A DNA stretch of 14,870 nucleotides from Ruminococcus sp. UBA5884 (GTDB taxonomy: Bacteria > Bacillota > Clostridia > Oscillospirales > Ruminococcaceae): the NCBI GenBank assembly GCA_002431975.1, contig DJFA01000043.1:17188-32057 (forward strand), in the 5' to 3' direction. The position numbers and the translations under genes are program-made. The notes below the pieces were generated by a model. The model did no database searches. It was given only the letters and a program-made list of their open reading frames with translations, and was not told the origin of the DNA. Shown here one piece after another: positions 1 to 6,317 of this stretch; within the stretch, counting starts at the first letter, position 1, and each line of letters opens with the position of its first letter.

Positions 1-9
1 TTTTGTTGT

Positions 10-37
10 CGAATTGGCGTTAAATAACGCAAATTCG
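10..37. repeat. Imperfect inverted repeat (hairpin) at window start
   Basis: Positions 10-15 (cgaatt) pair with 32-37 (aattcg) and 17-22 (gcgtta) pair with 25-30 (taacgc), with a single mismatch at 16/31 and a very tight loop. The heptamer gcgttaa (18-24 region) recurs at 137-143, just beyond the larger palindrome at 50-121, so the two may belong to one repetitive element. There is no T-tract, so it does not look like an intrinsic terminator. Its role is unknown. Confidence 0.5.
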
Positions 38-49
38 ATGGATTGTTTC

Positions 50-121
50 TGTAGGGGCGAACTGTGTTCGCCCGCTCGGTTTACATTATGCTCCAACGGG
101 CGAACACAGTTCGCCCCTACA
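50..121. repeat. Compound palindromic repeat with 25-bp perfect inverted arms
   Basis: Positions 50-74 are the exact reverse complement of 97-121, separated by a 22-base spacer. Each 25-base arm is itself palindromic: gggcgaac (55-62) and gttcgccc (66-73) flank tgt, and gggcgaac (98-105) and gttcgccc (109-116) flank aca. The element can therefore fold as one long hairpin or as two small ones. It is GC-rich in an AT-rich intergenic region and carries no ORF. A related 19-base unit lies downstream of polC (10654-10672). This fits a REP- or MITE-like non-coding dispersed repeat. Mobility is inference; no transposase or clear target-site duplication is visible. Confidence 0.85.
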
Positions 122-140
122 AAAATATAATGAATAGCGT

Positions 141-175
141 TAAAAAACCGGTCAGATTTGAAATCTCTGACCGGT
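141..175 (-). terminator. Rho-independent terminator of the cellulase-dtd transcript
   Basis: A perfect 10-bp stem (147-156 paired with 166-175, accggtcaga/tctgaccggt) encloses a 9-base loop. On the minus strand it begins seven bases after the dtd stop codon and is followed by six T residues (complement of 142-147). This is the classic intrinsic terminator form. Confidence 0.88.
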
Positions 176-181
176 ATATTT

Positions 182-616
182 TTATTCAAGAATAACGGTA
201 AAAGGGCCGTCATTTATAAGTTCCACCTGCATATCAGCACCGAAAATCCCTGATTCCACTTTAGGAATATATTTTTTGCATTCAGAGATAAAGTACTCAT
301 ATAATTTTTCAGCCATATCAGGTTTGCCTGCCATGGTAAAATTCGGGCGGTTGCCCTTGCGGCAGTCAGCATAAAGAGTAAACTGTGAAACAACAAGCAT
401 TTCGCCGTTTACATCTTTTATTGAAAGATTTATCTTGTCATTTTCATCTGAAAATATGCGAAGATTTGAGATTTTAAGAGCGAGTCTTTCACAGTCTTTT
501 TCAGTATCATCATTTCCGACACCGAGAAGTACGAGATAGCCCTGATTAATGCTTCCGGTAATTTTTCCGTCAACACGGACGCTGGCTTTTCTGACTCTTT
601 GTAAAACTATTTTCAA
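182..616 (-). CDS. dtd: D-aminoacyl-tRNA deacylase (DTD)
   Basis: This 144-residue protein matches the usual length of bacterial DTD, a cytosolic enzyme that hydrolyses D-amino acids from mischarged tRNA. The N-terminus MKIVLQRVRKASV, the SQFTLYAD segment (catalytic-type S77-Q78-x-T80), the following RKGNRPNF stretch and the C-terminal NDGPFTV (Gly137-Pro138 chirality-checking motif) are all hallmarks of the family. The start is a TTG codon (614-616), chosen because it gives the family N-terminus and is preceded by GGAG (complement of 626-629) at suitable spacing. The gene starts only 14 bp after the GH9 cellulase stop codon, so its ribosome binding site lies in that tiny gap and co-transcription is likely. 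A terminator follows at once. In many Firmicutes dtd follows relA, so this neighbour is unusual. Identification is secure; the operon link is inference. Confidence 0.96.
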   Translation of the reverse strand: MKIVLQRVRKASVRVDGKITGSINQGYLVLLGVGNDDTEKDCERLALKISNLRIFSDENDKINLSIKDVNGEMLVVSQFTLYADCRKGNRPNFTMAGKPDMAEKLYEYFISECKKYIPKVESGIFGADMQVELINDGPFTVILE

Positions 617-630
617 AAGCAGTCACTCCA

Positions 631-2553
631 TCAGAATTTATCGATAACTTTTATCACATATTTTTTCATCTGACCAAGGTCTTTGAGGTCAACTTTTCCG
701 TCAGATATTACATCAGCATTGGCAACTGACTGTTCAGTAAGGTCTGCCATCTGTACAATATACTGGTTTACAAGAGTGATATCTCTTACATCAATTTCAT
801 TGTCAAGAGTAGCATCTCCGAGAAGTGTAGGAGTAACTCCGCCGCCGGAAGGTGTTGAATCAAAAGAAGTTTCAGTAGTGGTTTCTTCAGTAGTAGTAGT
901 TTCCTCTGTTGAAGTTTCAGTAGGTTCAGTATAAGTCAGAGTGGTTTCCTCTGTAGGCGGATTTGTTGAGCCTTCGGTTGTAACAGTAGTTTCTTCAGTA
1001 GTAGTAGTTTCTTCTGTAGCAGGTGGTTCAGGGTCACCACTATTTGTAATCCATTCACCGAATTTATGATTTTCATCTATTTCGCTTGCAGCTGATATTA
1101 CAGGTTTTACAGCTGAAGCATCGCCGCCGTAACGTGCATAAAGACCTGCAATAGCAAGAATAAAGCTGCCGTTGTAGTCAAGAGCAGGTTCTGTGCAGCT
1201 GTATGAATCTGTATTGTCATCATATGAACCATTTGCATCAGTAGGGCCGCCTACAAGACCGCCGTAAAGAACATATTTTGCAGCAGCTTTGTCAGGATTT
1301 GCAGCTCTGTGGTGGATATTCTGAGGGAAAGTGTCACCGTATCCGAGAAGGTAGCTTCTGTTTGCACTGTTGCTTCCGAGGAGATAATTCATCTGATTTT
1401 TAGCGTATTCAGCATATTCAGTTGTATTTGAATATTTTGAATACCACAGAGCATACATCTGCCATGCACAGTTATATCTTGAAGCACCCCAGCCGCCGCC
1501 TACAGGATAATAAGCCTGACTTGTATTTGAAACCTGATTTTTCATTTCATAAATAAGCTCATTGCCGTACTGAGTGTATCCGAGAGAGTAAAGAAGTGCA
1601 GCATATCCGCCCCATACCTTATCCCATGAATAAACCCAGCAGTCATAATTTCCGCCATCATAGCAGCCGTTGTTTACGCCGATAGGTGTATATGAATCAA
1701 GAGTTCCGTTTGCGATATGACACCATAAGTCGCCCCATGCAACGTCATCAACCTGAGAACCTGAAGCATAATAAGAACCTATTCCGTCATATGTAGCTCC
1801 CTGATAGGTTGAACCGAATTTCTGGAGAGCGTTTGCATATTTAAGGCATTCATCAGCATATTTTGAATCGACTTCACGCATTGCAAGAGATGAAGCGGCA
1901 AGTGCAGAAGCCATCTGGCAGGCAGCATCAGTTGACTGATGAGATTTTGTAGCCCAGTAAGTAGGTCTGTCCATAGTCTGACCTTCAGGAGCAGACCATA
2001 CGCCATGGTCGTTGTCGCCGCCAACCTGATAGCAGAAAGTAACAACTTCATCATTTGAATCAAGGTATGTTACTTTCATAAAGTAGTCACACATTTCCTT
2101 GAGTATGTCAAAGAGATGTTCCCTTGAACCTGTTTCTTTGAAAGCATCAGGATATTCATAGTAAGCCCATGCAAGGCTTGTGCAGGCATAGCCCATAGTC
2201 ATTGAGAATTTGAGATGGTCGCCGGCATCATGATAACCGCCTGAAACGTCAACATAATCAGAACCTGTAGCCTGTTTGAGGAACGCCTTTTCCTCACTTC
2301 CAAGACCCTGAGCATTGTCTATTGAAGCTTTTTCGTCATAAGTATGGCAGTTTCCTCTCCATGTAAGAGCATTGTCATCTACTTCAGAACCGCACTGATT
2401 TGCGTCAAAGAAATAGAGTGAGAGATTGAGAGCTTCACCGTAATTCTGTTCTGAATCAGCTGAAACAGCAGGAACAGCTGTCATTGAGGTAACTGCTAAA
2501 GTAAGGCATGATATGCCTGAAATGATTTTTTTGAAGATTGATTTTGAACCCAT
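631..2553 (-). CDS. Secreted GH9 cellulase with C-terminal dockerin
   Basis: The product is a 640-residue glycoside hydrolase family 9 enzyme, expected to cleave beta-1,4-glucan outside the cell. An N-terminal signal peptide (KK, then a hydrophobic run) likely ends after AVSA at residue 32. The catalytic domain spans about 37-480. It contains GGYHDAGDH with the paired Asp109/Asp112 (nucleophile/base region), NIHHRAA (His414-His415-Arg416), and CTEPALDYN with the probable acid Glu455. No Ig-like domain or carbohydrate-binding module is evident. A Thr/Glu/Pro linker (about 510-565) leads to a type I dockerin (about 578-640) with two calcium loops at D580 and D614, which should anchor the enzyme to a scaffoldin cohesin. 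I chose the ATG at 2551-2553, with AAAGGA 12 bases upstream; an in-frame TTG at 2560-2562 lies only 3 bases from that site. Family assignment is firm; exact substrate mode (endo or processive) cannot be read. No cohesin or scaffoldin gene is in the window. Confidence 0.95.
   Translation of the reverse strand: MGSKSIFKKIISGISCLTLAVTSMTAVPAVSADSEQNYGEALNLSLYFFDANQCGSEVDDNALTWRGNCHTYDEKASIDNAQGLGSEEKAFLKQATGSDYVDVSGGYHDAGDHLKFSMTMGYACTSLAWAYYEYPDAFKETGSREHLFDILKEMCDYFMKVTYLDSNDEVVTFCYQVGGDNDHGVWSAPEGQTMDRPTYWATKSHQSTDAACQMASALAASSLAMREVDSKYADECLKYANALQKFGSTYQGATYDGIGSYYASGSQVDDVAWGDLWCHIANGTLDSYTPIGVNNGCYDGGNYDCWVYSWDKVWGGYAALLYSLGYTQYGNELIYEMKNQVSNTSQAYYPVGGGWGASRYNCAWQMYALWYSKYSNTTEYAEYAKNQMNYLLGSNSANRSYLLGYGDTFPQNIHHRAANPDKAAAKYVLYGGLVGGPTDANGSYDDNTDSYSCTEPALDYNGSFILAIAGLYARYGGDASAVKPVISAASEIDENHKFGEWITNSGDPEPPATEETTTTEETTVTTEGSTNPPTEETTLTYTEPTETSTEETTTTEETTTETSFDSTPSGGGVTPTLLGDATLDNEIDVRDITLVNQYIVQMADLTEQSVANADVISDGKVDLKDLGQMKKYVIKVIDKF
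881..1011 (-). repeat. Direct repeat within the Thr/Glu linker of the cellulase
   Basis: A 23-base stretch at 881-903 is repeated identically at 989-1011, a period of 108 bases (36 codons). Both copies encode Glu-Glu-Thr-Thr-rich linker sequence between the GH9 catalytic domain and the dockerin. Such repeats can expand or contract by slippage or recombination, changing linker length without affecting the folded domains. Confidence 0.8.
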
Positions 2554-2587
2554 TTTTATCAAACATCCTTTCTATAAAACTAATATC

Positions 2588-2616
2588 ATAATACATAATT
2601 TTAATAGATAATTCAA
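2588..2616 (-). promoter_or_regulatory. Candidate sigma-A promoter (proximal) for the cellulase
   Basis: On the minus strand TTGAAT (complement of 2611-2616) is separated by 17 bases from TATTAT (complement of 2588-2593), about 35 bases upstream of the chosen start codon. The match is fair (4/6 and 5/6) in AT-rich sequence, so a chance hit is possible. Confidence 0.45.
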
Positions 2617-2665
2617 TCAATATTAAAAAAGTTTTATAAAATATTCATAATTTTCTGCTATTTGT

Positions 2666-2693
2666 ATTATAAAAGGCATACTTTTTTATACAA
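2666..2693 (-). promoter_or_regulatory. Candidate sigma-A promoter (distal) for the cellulase
   Basis: On the minus strand TTGTAT (complement of 2688-2693) lies 16 bases before a perfect TATAAT (complement of 2666-2671). Transcription from here would give a leader of roughly 100 bases. It lies just downstream of the yigZ stop codon, and no terminator separates the two genes, so read-through from yigZ is also possible. Confidence 0.5.
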
Positions 2694-2707
2694 TACATAG
2701 AAAAATA

Positions 2708-3337
2708 TCATATGCCGGCAAAATCCTCAAAGACTATGCTGTTATCAGTTTTTACAGAGGCTCTGCCATTGGTTATATCTGTTATTTTGCTTGTAAGACT
2801 GTCGCATAATTCAGTTTTTACGAACATTTCGAGTTTTACATTTTCGCTGAAATCTGAATTTATCATTTTGACATGAAATTCGGGCAGATTATAGCTGATT
2901 TTTCCATACATATTGTAATCGGTATCAATAATAATTTTTCTGCATTCATTCATATTGAGAATATGGGCGGATTCAACGGCTATTCCGGCGGCATGGGAGT
3001 ATGCTCTTAAAAGGCCTCCGCCGCCGAGGAGTATTCCGCCGAAATATCTTGTCACCACGCAGCACACATCAGTAAGATTATTTTTTTTAAGCACTTCAAG
3101 TACAGGTATTCCGGCAGTACCCTGAGGTTCTCCGTCATCTGAATATCTTGAAATATTGTCATTTCTGACTATATAGGCATAAACGTTGTGTCTTGCTTTT
3201 CTGTGCTGGGATTTTATCTGTTCAATGAATGCTACAGCTTCATCATTTGAGGAAACGGGGCATATGTGACCTATAAATTCAGAATTTTTTTCAACAAATG
3301 AGGCTTTTGAAAAATCCTTTATAGTAAAATAGTTCAA
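2708..3337 (-). CDS. yigZ: YigZ/IMPACT family protein (UPF0029)
   Basis: This 209-residue protein belongs to the conserved YigZ/IMPACT family. Its N-terminal domain carries the family signature blocks: SDDGEP (66-71), GTAGIP (73-78), VVTRYFGGI (94-102) and GGGGLLRAY (105-113). The C-terminal third (about 135-205) fits the family's ferredoxin-like DUF1949-type domain. The biochemical role is not firmly established; eukaryotic IMPACT acts in translational control through GCN1. The start is a TTG at 3335-3337 because a perfect GGAGGTG (complement of 3344-3350) precedes it and the product then begins LNYFTIKDFS, as family members do. The open frame continues further upstream to 3520, but that part overlaps rpmE and a terminator and is not coding. 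It lies just downstream of the rpmE terminator, so expression may rely on read-through. Confidence 0.93.
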   Translation of the reverse strand: MNYFTIKDFSKASFVEKNSEFIGHICPVSSNDEAVAFIEQIKSQHRKARHNVYAYIVRNDNISRYSDDGEPQGTAGIPVLEVLKKNNLTDVCCVVTRYFGGILLGGGGLLRAYSHAAGIAVESAHILNMNECRKIIIDTDYNMYGKISYNLPEFHVKMINSDFSENVKLEMFVKTELCDSLTSKITDITNGRASVKTDNSIVFEDFAGI

Positions 3338-3357
3338 TTTTTTGCACCTCCGGTTAT

Positions 3358-3394
3358 AAAAAAACCGTTCCGGAAAAAATATCGGAACGGTTTT
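3358..3394 (-). terminator. Intrinsic terminator after rpmE
   Basis: A perfect 12-bp stem (3361-3372 with 3383-3394) encloses a 10-base loop. On the minus strand it is followed by seven T residues (complement of 3358-3364, partly in the stem). It stands 22 bases after the rpmE stop and ends about 20 bases before the yigZ start codon. The placement leaves almost no room for a separate yigZ promoter, so it may act as a partial terminator that lowers yigZ expression relative to rpmE. Confidence 0.9.
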
Positions 3395-3416
3395 ATAATT
3401 TTTAAAAATTTTGAGA

Positions 3417-3617
3417 TTAAGCCTTGCCGAATCTCTTTTTGAATCTGTCAACACGTCCGCCAGTATCAACGAGCTTCTGTTTGCCGGTAAAGAACGGATG
3501 GCACTTTGAACAGATTTCAACCTTTATATTCTGCTTTGTAGAACGTGTTTCGATAACGTTTCCGCAGGCACAGGTAATAGTTGTTGGTTCATAATTAGGA
3601 TGGATACCCTTTTTCAT
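3417..3617 (-). CDS. rpmE: 50S ribosomal protein L31, zinc-binding form
   Basis: This 66-residue protein is bL31, a component of the large ribosomal subunit at the intersubunit bridge. The start MKKGIHPNYE and the core VEICSKCHPFFTGKQK are diagnostic. Four cysteines (Cys16, Cys18, Cys36, Cys39) in a C-x-C ... C-x-x-C arrangement mark the zinc-binding type, as opposed to the zinc-free paralogue induced under zinc limitation. I chose the ATG at 3615-3617, with GAGGTG (complement of 3625-3630) 7 bases upstream; a TTG directly before it is less likely. A near-perfect promoter and a leader of about 90 bases containing a hairpin lie upstream, and a strong terminator lies downstream, so it is probably expressed largely as its own unit. 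Confidence 0.97.
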   Translation of the reverse strand: MKKGIHPNYEPTTITCACGNVIETRSTKQNIKVEICSKCHPFFTGKQKLVDTGGRVDRFKKRFGKA

Positions 3618-3668
3618 CAATTGTCACCTCTTTCAGAAATAAAATGGTGGATAGATAGTAGCCCATCA

Positions 3669-3697
3669 ATTATAGTCTTAGACAGTAGTACTATAAT
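3669..3697 (-). promoter_or_regulatory. Inverted repeat in the rpmE leader
   Basis: Positions 3669-3676 (attatagt) pair exactly with 3690-3697 (actataat), enclosing a 13-base loop. If transcription starts from the promoter at 3712-3740, this falls within the 5' leader of rpmE mRNA. Ribosomal protein leaders that bind their own product are known for L31 in several phyla, but I cannot match this to a known motif. It could also be a DNA operator or an AT-rich coincidence. Confidence 0.4.
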
Positions 3698-3711
3698 ACA
3701 CTTACCTGATA

Positions 3712-3740
3712 ATTATATCATTAAAAACAGGGCTTGTCAA
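3712..3740 (-). promoter_or_regulatory. Consensus sigma-A promoter for rpmE
   Basis: On the minus strand a perfect TTGACA (complement of 3735-3740) is followed by a 17-base spacer and a perfect TATAAT (complement of 3712-3717). Transcription should start near 3705, leaving a leader of about 88 bases before the rpmE ATG. Strength is expected to be high, as suits a ribosomal protein gene. Confidence 0.9.
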
Positions 3741-3841
3741 GAAAAAAATATATTTATTTTAATTTTGTAGAAAATTCATAAAATTCACGGACGTTTTTTT
3801 ATATTATGTTAAAATATATTTTGTTCATGCAATTTTCACTT

Positions 3842-3868
3842 TTGTATGATATTATTATATGGTATAAT
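3842..3868 (+). promoter_or_regulatory. Extended -10 promoter for the foldase-ispG-polC transcript
   Basis: A perfect TATAAT (3863-3868) is preceded by TGg (3860-3862), an extended -10 element. The best -35 candidate is TTGTAT (3842-3847) with a short 15-base spacer, which extended -10 promoters tolerate. The start codon of the first gene is about 50 bases downstream, with GGAGG at 3901-3905. Confidence 0.75.
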
Positions 3869-3916
3869 ATATTATTGTACGGTTAATCTATTTAATTACT
3901 GGAGGAATTAAAAATT

Positions 3917-5197
3917 ATGAAATCCTATAAAAAAATACTTGCAGCAGTAATGGCTGCGGCTATGCTTTTCAGCATTGCAGGCTGTTCAAAGAATGACAGC
4001 AGTTCAGAAAGCAGCGGTTCAACCTCTGATTCAGCAGCTGAAACAACAGATAATTCTGAAGTTCAGACAGGCGACAGTTCAGCTTCTGATGATTCAGCAG
4101 CTGCTGAAACGGTAATTGCGGAAGAATATTTTGACAGCACACCTGTCGGTGATTCTGATACAGTTGTAATGAGTATTAACGGAAATGATATAACTCTTGC
4201 CGAATACAGATATTATTTTCTTAATATAAAATCATCATATGACTATGGCGACAACTCATACTGGAACGGTGAATCCTATGAATCAGATGAGGGAGAAATG
4301 GTATCTGCTGAACAGGCTGCTGATGATAAGCTTGCTGCCCTTAAAGAACAGGTTCTGACATATCTTAAAAATAACTATACAGTTGAATCATTTGCCGCTT
4401 CAAATAATGTATCTCTCAGCGATGATGAGGTTGAAAAAGCTAAAAAACAGTACAGTGATGATGTTGAGAAATACAAAGCTGAAAATTCATTCAGTGATGA
4501 TGACTGGAAAAATTACCTTGACAGCATTTACTGCACAGAGGATTTGTATCAGAAATCTGTTATAAGACAGAACCTTGAATATAAAACAATAAGAACTCTT
4601 TATGAGGACGATTTCAAGGAAAATGTGCTTTCAAACTATGTAATGGCAAAGCATATCCTTTTTGCAACAAATAATCCGCAGTATGATGAAAAGGAAATTC
4701 CTGAAGGTGCAACTGATGAGGAAATAGCAGATATCACTGAACAGAATGAAAAACTTAAGGAAGAAGCTACTGAAAAGCTTAAAAAAGAAAAGCGTGCAAT
4801 TGCCGAAGAAGTACTCGCAAAAGCCAAAAACGGCGAGGATTTTGATGAACTTATTGCAGAATACAATGAAGACCCGGGCGAAACACCAAATGATGACGGC
4901 AAATATGACGGCTATCTCTTTACAACAGGCGAAATGGTAGAGGAATTTGAAACTGCCGCATTTGCTCTTGGAATAGATGAAATAAGTGATATAGTTGAAA
5001 CTGATTACGGCTATCATATAATCAAGAGAGTTGATATTTCCGATAAATATCTTGAGGATAATATAGTTGATATCATGATGACAAATGACACATATTATCA
5101 GAAATATTCCACAGCAGTAAAGGAACTGATTGATACAGTTGATATTCAGTATAATGATGATGTATATGACAAGATAAATATAATGTCACTTACATGA
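3917..5197 (+). CDS. Parvulin-type peptidyl-prolyl isomerase lipoprotein (PrsA-like)
   Basis: This 426-residue protein is a membrane-anchored foldase expected to help secreted proteins fold outside the membrane. The N-terminus has KK, a hydrophobic run and the lipobox I-A-G-Cys23, followed by a Ser/Asp/Glu-rich tether (24-65). A SurA-like N-terminal helical region spans about 80-235. The rotamase domain spans about 242-372, opening with MAKHILF (243-249) and closing with ETDYGYHIIKRVD (361-373), typical of parvulins. Between the first strand and the first helix is a charged, probably helical insertion (about 253-292). The protein is very acidic. GGAGG at 3901-3905 supports the ATG. It is the first gene of a rightward run with ispG and polC. 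In many Clostridia the genes before ispG are dxr and rseP, so this neighbour is atypical. A secretion foldase would suit a cell exporting cellulases, but that link is inference. Confidence 0.92.
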   Translation: MKSYKKILAAVMAAAMLFSIAGCSKNDSSSESSGSTSDSAAETTDNSEVQTGDSSASDDSAAAETVIAEEYFDSTPVGDSDTVVMSINGNDITLAEYRYYFLNIKSSYDYGDNSYWNGESYESDEGEMVSAEQAADDKLAALKEQVLTYLKNNYTVESFAASNNVSLSDDEVEKAKKQYSDDVEKYKAENSFSDDDWKNYLDSIYCTEDLYQKSVIRQNLEYKTIRTLYEDDFKENVLSNYVMAKHILFATNNPQYDEKEIPEGATDEEIADITEQNEKLKEEATEKLKKEKRAIAEEVLAKAKNGEDFDELIAEYNEDPGETPNDDGKYDGYLFTTGEMVEEFETAAFALGIDEISDIVETDYGYHIIKRVDISDKYLEDNIVDIMMTNDTYYQKYSTAVKELIDTVDIQYNDDVYDKINIMSLT

Positions 5198-5207
5198 TGA
5201 AAATAAA

Positions 5208-5253
5208 GGGGAAATCTCTGTATAAACGGGATTTCCCTGCAAATTTTACAGGG
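5208..5253 (+). promoter_or_regulatory. Possible alternative hairpins in front of ispG
   Basis: Hairpin A pairs gggaaatc (5209-5216) with gatttccc (5230-5237), plus a G-U pair outside. Hairpin B would pair ccctg (5235-5239) with caggg (5249-5253), the latter touching the ispG ribosome binding site (ggggagg, 5251-5257). They share 5235-5237, so they exclude each other. No proper T-tract follows hairpin A, so it is at best a weak terminator. A translation-modulating role is inference. Confidence 0.35.
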
Positions 5254-5264
5254 GAGGCTTATAT

Positions 5265-6317
5265 ATGAGAAATGTTAAAGCTGTACATATCGGTAGAAAT
5301 ACGGTTCTTGACGGAAAACATATCTATATACAGTCAATGCTCAACAAGCGTTCTGATGATATAGAGGGGAGTGTTGAACAGGCTGTCCAGCTTGAAAAGG
5401 CAGGCTGTGAAATAGTAAGGGCAGCTATTCCGGATATGGAAGCTGTAAAGCTTATTCCTGCGATAAAGGAAAAAATCAGTATTCCTCTTGTAGCCGATAT
5501 ACATTTCAATTACAGACTGGCTCTGGAAGCGGTTGCTGCCGGAATAGACAAAATAAGAATAAATCCCGGAAATATCGGCGATATGGACAGGGTAAAACAG
5601 GTTGCTGATGCCTGCCGCACTCATAATATACCTATAAGAATAGGAGTTAATTCAGGCTCTGTTGAAAAGGATATACTTGCAAAATACGGAGCACCTGTTC
5701 CGGAAGCTCTGGTTGAAAGTGCAATGAAGCATGTTGAAATGCTCAATCGTTTTGATTTTGATGATATAGTAATATCAATAAAGTCATCAGATGTAAGAAC
5801 TATGATAAATGCATACAGACTTATGGCTGAAAAATGCAGTTATCCTCTCCATCTCGGAGTAACGGAAGCCGGAACTGAAAGAATGGGAATTATAAAATCG
5901 GCTGTGGGAATAGGTTCTCTGCTGGTTGACGGAATAGGGGAAACTATAAGGGTTTCACTTACTGATGACCCTGTAAGAGAAATCTATGCGGCTAAGGATA
6001 TACTTAAATCAATAGGCATGAGAAAGGGAGTTCAGATAGTTTCATGTCCTACCTGCGGCAGAACAAGGATAGACCTTATAAAAACTGCTGCCGAGGTTGA
6101 AAAAGCTATAGGCGATATGGATATTGATATAAAAGTTGCCGTGATGGGCTGTATCGTAAACGGCCCCGGAGAAGCTAAAGAAGCTGATATCGGTATAGCA
6201 GGCGGTGACGGCTGTGCAGTGCTTTTCAGAAAAGGCGAGGTATTGAGAAAAATCCGTGAAGAAGATATAGTTTCAGAACTCATATCTGAAATAGAAAAAA
6301 TTCAGCAGGTGAACTGA
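5265..6317 (+). CDS. ispG: 4-hydroxy-3-methylbut-2-enyl diphosphate synthase (flavodoxin)
   Basis: This 350-residue protein is IspG (GcpE), the [4Fe-4S] enzyme of the MEP pathway that converts MEcPP to HMBPP in the cytosol. The N-terminal TIM barrel (about 5-245) shows VADIHFNYRLAL (76-87) and RINPGNIG (98-105). The C-terminal cluster domain holds the three cysteine ligands, Cys261 and Cys264 in SCPTCGR and Cys296 in VMGCIVNGPGEA, with Glu303 as the likely fourth ligand. Length and motifs are standard for the short bacterial form. The ribosome binding site ggggagg (5251-5257) sits 7 bases before ATG. The stop codon shares its A with the polC ATG (TGATG at 6315-6319), indicating translational coupling. 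The ispG-polC order is a conserved feature of many Clostridia. Confidence 0.97.
   Translation: MRNVKAVHIGRNTVLDGKHIYIQSMLNKRSDDIEGSVEQAVQLEKAGCEIVRAAIPDMEAVKLIPAIKEKISIPLVADIHFNYRLALEAVAAGIDKIRINPGNIGDMDRVKQVADACRTHNIPIRIGVNSGSVEKDILAKYGAPVPEALVESAMKHVEMLNRFDFDDIVISIKSSDVRTMINAYRLMAEKCSYPLHLGVTEAGTERMGIIKSAVGIGSLLVDGIGETIRVSLTDDPVREIYAAKDILKSIGMRKGVQIVSCPTCGRTRIDLIKTAAEVEKAIGDMDIDIKVAVMGCIVNGPGEAKEADIGIAGGDGCAVLFRKGEVLRKIREEDIVSELISEIEKIQQVN

Noticed and set aside
50..121. CRISPR array or transcription terminator
   Set aside because: Only two arms in inverted orientation with one spacer-like gap, no direct-repeat periodicity and no T-tract on the scale of a terminator; the real dtd terminator is at 141-175.
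3338..3520. Upstream extension of the yigZ reading frame to an ATG at 3520
   Set aside because: It overlaps rpmE in another frame and passes through the rpmE terminator, the extra residues do not resemble the family N-terminus, and a perfect ribosome binding site precedes the TTG at 3337.
4631..5017. Antisense open frames of 128 and 88 residues in the foldase gene
   Set aside because: They mirror the biased Glu/Lys/Asp codons of the real gene, giving Phe/Ser/Leu-rich products; no family resemblance.
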